NCBI RefSeq assembly: GCF_947499845.1
Contig: NZ_CANMPM010000026.1
Location: 1 to 34,461, forward strand
From: an uncultured Pseudokineococcus sp.
GTDB lineage: Bacteria; Actinomycetota; Actinomycetes; Actinomycetales; Quadrisphaeraceae
DNA length: 34,461 nt
Reading direction: 5' to 3'
In this document: one piece after another, positions 23,466-30,981 of the stretch
Layout of the letters: each line of letters opens with the position of its first letter
How positions within the stretch are numbered: the first letter of the stretch is position 1
Notes under the pieces: model-generated
Seen by the model: only the letters and a program-made list of their open reading frames with translations
What the model was told of the DNA's origin: nothing
Database searches by the model: none
Made by a program: the position numbers and the translations under genes

Positions 23466-25394
23466 ATGGGACGAGCGACCCGACGCGCCGGCCTCTCGGC
23501 CGGCGCCGCGATCACGGTCGGGGGGCTGGTGCTGGCCACCGCGGCCCCCTCCGCCGCCCTGCACGGTGAGGCCGTGATCGAGCCGATCGAGAGCGACATC
23601 GCCGAGAAGCCCTGGGCCACGGCCAGCGACGCGTGGGGCTCGACCAGCGCGACCCTGGCGGTCGACGGTGACGAGAGCACCGCCTGGACGGCGCGGACGC
23701 CCCGCCCGGGCGAGGCGCTCACCGTCGACCTGGGCGGCGCCTACGACAACCTGCGCAAGGTCGAGGTGGTCCTCGCGGACGCGGCGGCGGACCAGCGCTA
23801 CGTCGTCGAGGCCTCGGGCGACGGCCGGAGCTGGGACGTCGTCGGGGACCACCGCGACGGCCGCAGCGGCGCGGCCGGCAGCACCGACCTCCTCGTCCGC
23901 CCCGGCACCCGGTACGTGCGGGTCCGCTCGACCGCGGCCGCGCCCCGGCCGCGCTTCGGCGTCGCGGAGATCTCCGTCCAGAACTACCTGCGCGACGACC
24001 TCGTGCTCGGGGCGGACCTGTCCTACGCCGACCAGGAGCGGGACCGGTGGTACTTCGTCGACGCCGAGGCCGCGCTCGCCGGCGAGCCGGACGCCGGTCC
24101 CCGGCTGCTCGACGTCGCGGCGGACCGCGGCATGGAGTACGTCCGGCTGCGGGTCTGGAACGACCCCCGCAGCGAGGCCACCGGCGTGGAGACGGACCCG
24201 GCCTACCAGAGCCCCGAGCGCACCCTCCGGGTCGCCCGGGAGGTCACCGACCGCGGCATGGGCCTCGGCATCGACCTGCACTACGCCGACTCCTGGGCCG
24301 ACCCGGCCAAGCAGCCGAAGCCGCGGGCCTGGGCCGAGCTGCCCTTCGACCAGCTCGAGCAGGCCGTGTACGACTACACGGCCGACCACCTCCGCCAGCT
24401 CGCCGCGCAGGGCACCGTCCCCGACAAGGTCGGGGTCGGCAACGAGGTCATCAACGGCTTCATGTACGGCTCCGAGGCCCAGGTCATCGGGACCACCGCC
24501 CCGGCCTACTTCGTCGACGAGGCGGACGTCTACCAGTCCCAGCCGGGCGGAGGCCTGCTGTGGGACTACTGGGGCTCTGAGGACCCGGAGGAGCAGCGCG
24601 CCTACGACCAGGCCTGGGACCGCTTCACGACGCTGATGGCTGCGGGCATCCGCGCCGTCCGGGACGCCTCGCCGGACTCCCAGGTCGAGATCCACACCAT
24701 CGTGGACCAGGACCGCCTCGACAAGACCATGGAGTTCTGGACGCAGACGCTCACCCGGCTGAACGCCAAGGGCGTCGACCCGGACGTCCTGGCGACGTCG
24801 TACTACCCGCAGTGGCACGGCGGCCCGGAGGACCTGGACCGCAACCTCCACGCCTTCGCGCAGGCCTTCCCGGGCTACGAGCTCGAGGTCGCCGAGACCT
24901 CCTACCCCGCCAGCAGCTGGCCGCCCGGTGACACCAGCCCCCTGCCGAACTCGCCCTTCCCCCGGACGGTGCAGGGCCAGGCGGACGCCCTCCAGCGCGT
25001 GATCCAGGCGGCCAACGACGTCGTCGACAACCGCGGCCAGGGGATGCTCGTGTGGGAGCCGGCGAGCTGGGAGTCCATGTTCACGTGGGTCGAGGTCGAC
25101 GGCGGGTGGTACCCCGAGGCCAACGCCTCCCTCGACGTCTACACGAAGAGCGCCGCGCAGCACGTGCTGCAGGACCGCGTCTTCGCCGTCGCCGACGTCG
25201 GCGGCGACGTCGACCTCCCGGGCGCCGTGGAGGTGCTCCACAGCGTCGACGACTCCCGCGAGCGGGTCCCCGTCGAGTGGGCCGCGTCCCCCGGCACCGC
25301 GCGCGCCGGGACCTCCACGGTGGAGGGCTCGACCCGCTACGGCCCCGTGACGGCGACCGTCCACGTCGTCGAGAAGCACCGGACGCGGCCGTGA
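23466..25394 (+). CDS. Secreted GH53 endo-beta-1,4-galactanase with N-terminal F5/8 C-type domain
   Basis: This 642-residue protein has a signal peptide (about 1-31, ending A-P-S-A-A), an F5/8 type C (discoidin-like, CBM32-type) domain at about 40-172, the GH53 catalytic barrel at about 180-560 and a C-terminal Ig-like domain of Big_4 type (about 570-640). In the barrel the acid/base is Glu327 in VGNE and the nucleophile Glu477 in VAETSYP; VRLRVWNDP is the family signature near 226-234. It should cut beta-1,4-galactan outside the cell. The ATG at 23466 has GAGG upstream; earlier in-frame codons would bury the signal peptide. It heads a two-gene operon with the second GH53 gene. Confidence 0.92.
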   Translation: MGRATRRAGLSAGAAITVGGLVLATAAPSAALHGEAVIEPIESDIAEKPWATASDAWGSTSATLAVDGDESTAWTARTPRPGEALTVDLGGAYDNLRKVEVVLADAAADQRYVVEASGDGRSWDVVGDHRDGRSGAAGSTDLLVRPGTRYVRVRSTAAAPRPRFGVAEISVQNYLRDDLVLGADLSYADQERDRWYFVDAEAALAGEPDAGPRLLDVAADRGMEYVRLRVWNDPRSEATGVETDPAYQSPERTLRVAREVTDRGMGLGIDLHYADSWADPAKQPKPRAWAELPFDQLEQAVYDYTADHLRQLAAQGTVPDKVGVGNEVINGFMYGSEAQVIGTTAPAYFVDEADVYQSQPGGGLLWDYWGSEDPEEQRAYDQAWDRFTTLMAAGIRAVRDASPDSQVEIHTIVDQDRLDKTMEFWTQTLTRLNAKGVDPDVLATSYYPQWHGGPEDLDRNLHAFAQAFPGYELEVAETSYPASSWPPGDTSPLPNSPFPRTVQGQADALQRVIQAANDVVDNRGQGMLVWEPASWESMFTWVEVDGGWYPEANASLDVYTKSAAQHVLQDRVFAVADVGGDVDLPGAVEVLHSVDDSRERVPVEWAASPGTARAGTSTVEGSTRYGPVTATVHVVEKHRTRP

Positions 25395-25447
25395 GCCGTC
25401 GCCGCGAAGCGAGCACCGCCCGTCGCACCGCCCTGGAGAGGACCGCC

Positions 25448-28324
25448 ATGCCCCGGACCACCGTGCCCCGCAGCGCGACCGTCACCGCGCTCGCCGCCGC
25501 GCTCACGCTCGCGACGGCCGGACCCGTCAGCGCCGCCGGTCCGGACCTCGCCATCAGCGGTGACCTCGAGCTCGTGCCCGGCCAGTTCGTCGCCCTCGAC
25601 GCCGACGCGGCCGACGGCACGGAGATCGCCAGCACGTCCTGGTCCGTCGACAGCGGCGACGTCGTCGAGGTCGACCGGGCGACGGGTCGCGTCGACGCGC
25701 TCGGGGTCGGCTCGGCGAGCGTGACCGTGACCGCGACCGGGGCGGACGGCGCGGTGAGGACCGCCACCGCGCAGATCACCGTCACCGGCGGGCCCGACCC
25801 GCTCGTCGCGCCCGTGCCCGAGCTGCAGGACGGCGCGCGCCCGGACTTCATCATGGGGGCCGACGTCTCCTCCCTCGCCGACCAGCTCGCGGAGGGTAAG
25901 CGGTACTACGGCCTCGACGGCCGGGAGGCGCACCCGCTGGACGTCCTCGCCGAGCAGGGCGTCAACTACGTCCGGCTGCGGGTCTGGGTCGACCCCCGTG
26001 ACCCCTTCGGCAACGCGTACGGCGGCGGGAACAGCGACGTCGCCTCCACGATCGAGCTGGCGAGGGCCGCGAGGGCGCGCGGCATGGGCGTCAACGTCGT
26101 CTTCCACTACAGCGACTTCTGGGCGCACCCGGGCCAGCAGGTCAGGCCGAAGGCCTGGGCGGACCTCACCGGCCAGGCGCTGGCGGACGCCGTCGGCGAC
26201 TTCACCGCCGACGCGCTGGTCCGGATGCGCGACGCCGGGGTCTACCCCGACATGGTGACGGTCGGCAACGAGACGAACAGCGACATCGTCGAGGTCCCCT
26301 ACGGCCTCACCTCGGACGGCGACATGGACCCCACCGCGGTGGCCGTCTTCCAGGCCGGCGCGGCGGCCGTGCGGGCCACCGACCCGGACGTCGACGACCC
26401 CGACGAGCGGGCCCTGGTGTCCCTCCACCTCGCCAACGGGAACAACACCTGGCTGTACGACAGCTTCGCCCGGGCCATGGAGAGGAACGACGTCGACTAC
26501 GACGCCCTGGGCGCGTCGTACTACCCGTCGTGGCACGGCACGCTGGACGAGGTCCAGGGCAACCTCGACGCGATCAGCGAGCGCTACGACAAGCTCGTCT
26601 ACGTCGCCGAGACGGCCTACCCGTGGACGCTCAACGAGGACGTCGGCGACGACACGCCGGGCAACTTCACGGGCGGCGACGTCAGCACCACGGCGACCGC
26701 CGCGAGCGTGCAGGGGCAGGCGACGATGCTGCGCGACGTCCTCGACGTCGCGGCGAGCGTTCCCGGCGAGAGGGGTCTCGGCGTCTTCTACTGGGAGCCC
26801 GCGTGGCTGCCCGGGCCGACGACCGGCTGGGCGACCCCGTACGGCACGGGCTGGGAGGCCGCCGGCCTGTTCGACATCAACGGGCACGCCCTGCCGTCGG
26901 TGCGGACGTACTCCCTGGTGCGGGGTGACCAGCAGCTGCCCGACTCGGCCGACGAGTACGCCTACGGCTGGGAGACGCAGGTCGTCGCCGCCGCGCAGGG
27001 GGAGCCGCTGGTGATGCCCGAGACCGTCGTCGCCGTGCGCGGGGACGGCCTGATGGGCGACGGCTACCGGCGCATCGACCCCCAGCCCGTCGTCTGGGAC
27101 GCCGACGACGTCGCCGCGGTGGACACCGCACGGCCGGGCGAGCACGTCGTCCACGGCGACGTGGGCTCCGGCACCGACAACGTCTTCGCCCAGGTCGTGG
27201 TGCGCGCCTCTCCGGACGACTCGGCTGCGGCACCGACGTTCTCCCTCCCGGACGGCGCCGAGGTGGCGGCGGTCGAGGACGGCTTCTCGCGCTCCTCCCG
27301 GCACGTCGTCGAGGGCGGCACGGTGGAGGTGACGACGGCCACCCCCAACGCCAGCGTCCACCTCACCCTCGACGGGGCGGACCCGCGCGACGGTGCGGGC
27401 TCGACGCGCCAGCTCGTCGGGTCGCCCTGGATCAGGCCCGTCGACTCGATCCGCGTCGCGGCCGGCCCCGTCCAGGTCGCGCAGAACGTCGAGGTGCGCG
27501 CCATCGCCCGGCGGACCGCTTGGTCCTACGACGCGGGCCGCTGGGGCAGCAGCCGGACCCTGCTGCAGGACAGCCCGGAGGAGCGCCGCCGGTACCGGGC
27601 CGTCTACGACTACGACGACGACCTGCTGCTCAACGGCGGCTTCGAGACCGGTGACCTCACGGGCTGGGAGCTGACGGCGGACGGCGCCACGGCCGGTGTC
27701 GAGGCGCCGCAGGACTGGGTCACGGGCGCCTACGCGGGGGACGAGGCCCTCGCGCTCGACCTGCCCGCCGGTGGTTCACTGCGCCTCGAGCAGCGCGCCC
27801 TCGTCCCGGACGGCACGTACGCGCTCACGGTCCGCGCCCGCGGCGACGACCAGACCGGTGACGACAGCACCGAACTGGGCCTCACTGTGACGTCGGGCGG
27901 CGTCAGTCGCGAGGCCGAGGTCCGCACCGTCCGTGTCCCCGGCGGCAGCATGATCTGGCGCGAGTACCGGGTGGAGGACGTGGAGGTCGTCGGGAACGAG
28001 CTGCAGGTGGCCTTCCACGGCAGCGCCTCGGAGGGCTGGTCGGGCCGCCTCGACCACGTGGTGCTCCACGACGGCGAGGGCCGCGACGCCCTGACGCTCC
28101 TGAGGGACCTCACCGGAGGGCTGCTGCGGGACGACCGCCCGCACGCCCGGGCCCTCCTCACCAGCCTCGAGGCGGCCCAGCGCGCGACCGAGCGCGGCCG
28201 CGAGGCGCTCGCCGACCGCCACCTGGACGCCTTCGAGCGCCGGGTGGAGGCGCTGACCGGCCGCGTGCTGGACGAGGACGAGGCCGCTGCGCTCCACCGC
28301 CGGGCCGAGGTCCTCCGCGGCTGA
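25448..28324 (+). CDS. Large secreted GH53 endo-galactanase with Ig-like, CBM-like and FIMAH-like domains
   Basis: This 958-residue protein has a signal peptide (about 1-30), an N-terminal Ig-like domain of Big_2 type (33-114) and the GH53 barrel (about 133-490) with acid/base Glu275 in VGNE and nucleophile Glu388 in VAETAYP. Then come a Big_4-like domain (about 512-588), a region like the chitobiase C-terminal Ig fold (594-698), a jelly-roll carbohydrate-binding-like domain starting L-N-G-G-F-E-T-G (about 726-875; CBM61 is possible) and a helical C-terminal segment (878-958) resembling FIMAH domains. No sortase signal or membrane anchor ends it. The ATG has GGAGAGGA upstream and lies 53 bp after the first GH53 gene, so both share a transcript. 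Confidence 0.92.
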   Translation: MPRTTVPRSATVTALAAALTLATAGPVSAAGPDLAISGDLELVPGQFVALDADAADGTEIASTSWSVDSGDVVEVDRATGRVDALGVGSASVTVTATGADGAVRTATAQITVTGGPDPLVAPVPELQDGARPDFIMGADVSSLADQLAEGKRYYGLDGREAHPLDVLAEQGVNYVRLRVWVDPRDPFGNAYGGGNSDVASTIELARAARARGMGVNVVFHYSDFWAHPGQQVRPKAWADLTGQALADAVGDFTADALVRMRDAGVYPDMVTVGNETNSDIVEVPYGLTSDGDMDPTAVAVFQAGAAAVRATDPDVDDPDERALVSLHLANGNNTWLYDSFARAMERNDVDYDALGASYYPSWHGTLDEVQGNLDAISERYDKLVYVAETAYPWTLNEDVGDDTPGNFTGGDVSTTATAASVQGQATMLRDVLDVAASVPGERGLGVFYWEPAWLPGPTTGWATPYGTGWEAAGLFDINGHALPSVRTYSLVRGDQQLPDSADEYAYGWETQVVAAAQGEPLVMPETVVAVRGDGLMGDGYRRIDPQPVVWDADDVAAVDTARPGEHVVHGDVGSGTDNVFAQVVVRASPDDSAAAPTFSLPDGAEVAAVEDGFSRSSRHVVEGGTVEVTTATPNASVHLTLDGADPRDGAGSTRQLVGSPWIRPVDSIRVAAGPVQVAQNVEVRAIARRTAWSYDAGRWGSSRTLLQDSPEERRRYRAVYDYDDDLLLNGGFETGDLTGWELTADGATAGVEAPQDWVTGAYAGDEALALDLPAGGSLRLEQRALVPDGTYALTVRARGDDQTGDDSTELGLTVTSGGVSREAEVRTVRVPGGSMIWREYRVEDVEVVGNELQVAFHGSASEGWSGRLDHVVLHDGEGRDALTLLRDLTGGLLRDDRPHARALLTSLEAAQRATERGREALADRHLDAFERRVEALTGRVLDEDEAAALHRRAEVLRG

Positions 28325-28341
28325 CCCCCTCCTGCACCGCG

Positions 28342-28392
28342 ACGGCGGCGGCGCCCACCGGCCATCACTGGCGGGAGCGCCGCCGCCGCCGT
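28342..28392 (+). terminator. Terminator of the GH53 operon
   Basis: A strong hairpin pairs 28342-28354 (ACGGCGGCGGCGC) with the complementary GC-rich run ending at 28392, with partial pairing inside the loop. It starts 18 bases after the second GH53 stop codon. The remaining sequence up to the next gene (to 28585) shows a TGAC-GGGAC-GTCA inverted repeat near 28472-28484 but no convincing promoter. Confidence 0.65.
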
Positions 28393-28585
28393 GGAGACCG
28401 ACGACTCCACGAGGACCCATCACGGGGAGTGTCGTCGTTGGGCCGGACGGGTGCTCGCGCCGGCGCTCCGATGACGGGACGTCACTGTGAGGTGTCTCCT
28501 TCGACGTGTTCCAAGGGTCGCCCGCCGGTCGACCCCGCTCCCGGCGGGCTCCCCTCCCGCCCTGGACCGTCAGGAGGCAGCCCGC

Positions 28586-28609
28586 GTGGTCACGTCACCC
28601 CGTGGCTGA
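28586..28609 (+). CDS. Possible 7-codon leader ORF overlapping the glycosyltransferase start
   Basis: AGGAGG at 28572-28577 is placed eight bases before GTG 28586, which opens a seven-codon frame (V-V-T-S-P-R-G) ending in TGA at 28607-28609. The start codon of the glycosyltransferase, GTG 28602, lies inside this frame. The good ribosome binding site thus serves the short frame and is 24 bases from the glycosyltransferase start. It may couple translation; alternatively a one- or two-base sequence error hides a single start at 28586. Confidence 0.35.
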   Translation: MVTSPRG

Positions 28610-29717
28610 GGTCGCGATCCTCATCGCCGCGCACGACGAGGAGGACTGCATCGGTCCGACCCTCGCCGCCGCCACCGCCCAGACGCACCCGCTCGCGGCG
28701 GTCGTCGTGATGGCGGACAACTGCAGCGACCGCACGGTCGAGATCGCCCGCTCCTTCCCCGGCGTGACCGTCATCGAGACGGTCGGCAACCGGCACAAGA
28801 AGGCCGGCGCCCTCAACGAGGCCTGGCAGCTGCTGCGCGGGCGGGTCGACCACGTCGCCTGCCTCGACGCCGACACGATCATCCCGCCGGAGTCGGTGGC
28901 GCAGTGGGTGGCCCAGATGGACGCCGAGTCCGCGACCGCCGGCATCAGCGCCCGGTTCACCATGCAGCCGGCCCCCGGGAACACCCGCTGGGGCAACCTC
29001 CTGGCCCGGCTGCAGAAGGCCGAGTTCGCCCGCTGGACCGACACCGCGCTGAACCGCGGCGGGCGCACCAGCGTCCTCGCCGGCACGGCCTGCATGCTCC
29101 GCATGAGCGCCCTCGAGGTCCTCCACGCCGAGCGGTGCGCCGAGGGCGTGACGAGCGGCCCGTGGTCCTACGCCTCCGACGTCGAGGACTTCGAGCTCAC
29201 CTACCGCCTGCGCCGCCTGGGCTTCGAGACCAAGGTCTCCTTCACCGTGCGCGCCTACACGGACGCCATGACGAGCCTGCGGGCGCTGTGGGCCCAGCGC
29301 ATGAAGTGGCAGGGCGGCACGGTCGAGGACCTCCTCTCGATCGGCGTCACCCGCCTCACGCTGCGTGACTGGGGTCAGCAGGCCCTCGGCCTCCTCGCCG
29401 CCGCCGTGCGCTTCGGCTGGGTCGCGACGACGGCGCTCTACGCGGTCCTCGGCGTCCTGTCCTTCCACTGGGTCTGGTTCGTCGTGCCGCTGCTCTTCGT
29501 CGCAGGCGACGTCAAGCAGTCGCTGCGGGTGCCGCACCGCGACAGGACCGACGTCCTCCTCGCTGCCCTGCTCGTCCCGCAGGAGCTCTTCGCCTGGATG
29601 CGGGCCGCCTGGTTCACCCGCGCCTGGGTCGAGTGCCTCGTCTCCCGGTACGTCACGGGCCGCAAGAAGGACCGCTGGGCCGCCCAGTACGCCGCGGAGA
29701 CCGCCGTCGCCGCCTGA
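28602..29717 (+). CDS. Family 2 glycosyltransferase, processive polysaccharide synthase type
   Basis: This 371-residue membrane glycosyltransferase has a GT2 domain with Asp39 (ADN), the D-A-D triad at 89-91, the acceptor-site acidic pair Glu195-Asp196 in DVEDFELTYRL and QRMKW (232-236), matching the Q/RxxRW-type motif of processive synthases such as BcsA, PgaC and hyaluronan synthase, with Lys for Arg. About three hydrophobic helices follow (257-302 and 318-336). It would polymerise a beta-linked glycan at the membrane. The start GTG 28602 is chosen from the protein: V-A-I-L-I-A-A-H-D-E-E then follows directly. The product sugar is unknown. It heads a cassette with a tiny membrane protein and a GH26-like lipoprotein. 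Confidence 0.85.
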   Translation: MAEVAILIAAHDEEDCIGPTLAAATAQTHPLAAVVVMADNCSDRTVEIARSFPGVTVIETVGNRHKKAGALNEAWQLLRGRVDHVACLDADTIIPPESVAQWVAQMDAESATAGISARFTMQPAPGNTRWGNLLARLQKAEFARWTDTALNRGGRTSVLAGTACMLRMSALEVLHAERCAEGVTSGPWSYASDVEDFELTYRLRRLGFETKVSFTVRAYTDAMTSLRALWAQRMKWQGGTVEDLLSIGVTRLTLRDWGQQALGLLAAAVRFGWVATTALYAVLGVLSFHWVWFVVPLLFVAGDVKQSLRVPHRDRTDVLLAALLVPQELFAWMRAAWFTRAWVECLVSRYVTGRKKDRWAAQYAAETAVAA

Positions 29718-29797
29718 GCCGGCGAGCCCCCGTCCCCCTGCACCTGCTGCGCCACCGCCCGGTGGCGCCCCCACCCCTGCCCTCCCGGAGGACCCTC

Positions 29798-29962
29798 GTG
29801 TACGGAGCCAAGACCACCCTCGCCACCGCCAGCGCCGGCGCCACCGGCACGACCATGGCCACGGGCGCCGGCGTCTGGGTCGTGTTCGCCGCCATCACCG
29901 TGCTCTTCGCGCTCTCCGCCGTCGTGCAGCTCGTGCGGCCGGCGCGGGCGCACCGCCCCTGA
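29798..29962 (+). CDS. 54-residue single-helix membrane protein in the polysaccharide cassette
   Basis: A strong ribosome binding site (GGAGG, 29787-29791) six bases before the GTG supports this small gene of 54 residues. The N-terminal half is rich in Thr, Ala and Gly; residues about 25-46 form one membrane helix; the C-terminus R-P-A-R-A-H-R-P is basic and should be cytoplasmic. It matches no family that I recognise. It lies 80 bp after the glycosyltransferase and 31 bp before the GH26-like gene, in the same direction, which suggests a small accessory subunit of the synthase, by analogy only. Confidence 0.65.
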   Translation: MYGAKTTLATASAGATGTTMATGAGVWVVFAAITVLFALSAVVQLVRPARAHRP

Positions 29963-29993
29963 CGACGTCCGCCGCGTCGGTCATCCTGGCGAG

Positions 29994-30965
29994 ATGACTC
30001 CCGCCCGCCCCCCGCGCCCGCGACGGGCCGCGGGCCTCGTCCTCGCCACGACGGCTCTGCTGGCGAGCGCGAGCGGCTGCGCCGGCGGCGGTCCCGTGGC
30101 CGTCGGCGTCGTCGCGGACACCCCCGCCGCCGTCGACGCCTTCGCCGAGGCCGCGGGTGCCGCGCCCGCGCTCGTGGGCTGGTACCAGGCGTGGGCCGGC
30201 GAGCCCGCCCTCGACGCCGCCCGCGCCGACGCCACCGTGGCCCGCGGCGCGGTGCCGATGCTCACGTGGGAGCCGTGGGACCCGGCCGGCGGGGCGGTGC
30301 AGCCGGCCTACGCGCCGGCCGCCGTCGCCCGCGGCGACCACGACGCCTACCTGCGCGCCTTCGCCCGGCAGGTGCGGGCGTGGGGCGGCGTCCTCGCCCT
30401 GCGCCCCTTCCACGAGCAGGACGCCGACCACTACCCGTGGGGCGTCGGGGTCGGCGGCACCACGGCCGAGGACCTCGTCGCCGCCTGGCACCACCTCCGC
30501 GCGGTCTTCGCCGAGGAGGGCGCGGACGTCGTCTGGGTGTGGTCGGTCAACGTCCACGCCCCGGGCGGCGCCGCCTACGCCCCCCTGTACCCGGGCGACG
30601 ACGCCGTCGACTGGGTCGGCCTGGACGGCTACAACGCCGGCGACGCGCTGCCCTGGGGCGGGTGGCGCAGCCCCGAGGAGTTGCTCGGGCCGAGCCTGGA
30701 CGACCTCGAGGAGCTCACGGACCGGCCCGTGCTGCTCACCGAGGTCGCGAGCGCGGAGCAGGGCGGCGACAAGGCGGCGTGGGTGGGCGACCTGCTCGAC
30801 CTCGCCTCCGACCGCGAGCTCGCCGGCGTCGTGTGGTTCGACCTCGACAAGGAGGCCGACTGGCGCCTGGCCAGCCCGCCCGAGGCCGCCCGCGCGCTGG
30901 GCGCGGCGGTGGCCGACGTCGGGACGGCGCCGCTGCCGGTGCCGGAGCGCCTCGGGGAGCGCTGA
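29994..30965 (+). CDS. GH26-like (beta-mannanase-type) lipoprotein
   Basis: This 323-residue protein has a lipoprotein-type signal (hydrophobic core, then A-S-G-C with Cys29; the -3 position is Ala and so atypical) and a TIM barrel like GH26 endo-mannanases. The acid/base would be Glu141 in L-R-P-F-H-E-Q-D, where most GH26 enzymes have H-E-M-N, and the nucleophile Glu250 in V-L-L-T-E-V-A-S. Both catalytic carboxylates are therefore present, with an altered neighbourhood. It would act on the outer face of the membrane. Placed after a processive glycosyltransferase, it may trim or release the polymer made by that enzyme, as BcsZ does for cellulose; use of external mannan is the alternative. Confidence 0.8.
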   Translation: MTPARPPRPRRAAGLVLATTALLASASGCAGGGPVAVGVVADTPAAVDAFAEAAGAAPALVGWYQAWAGEPALDAARADATVARGAVPMLTWEPWDPAGGAVQPAYAPAAVARGDHDAYLRAFARQVRAWGGVLALRPFHEQDADHYPWGVGVGGTTAEDLVAAWHHLRAVFAEEGADVVWVWSVNVHAPGGAAYAPLYPGDDAVDWVGLDGYNAGDALPWGGWRSPEELLGPSLDDLEELTDRPVLLTEVASAEQGGDKAAWVGDLLDLASDRELAGVVWFDLDKEADWRLASPPEAARALGAAVADVGTAPLPVPERLGER

Positions 30966-30981
30966 CGCGGACGCGCGCGGC

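Noticed and set aside
25052-25447. Fusion of the second GH53 protein with upstream sequence from 25052
   Set aside because: This part overlaps the end of the first GH53 gene in another frame; the signal peptide begins exactly at ATG 25448.
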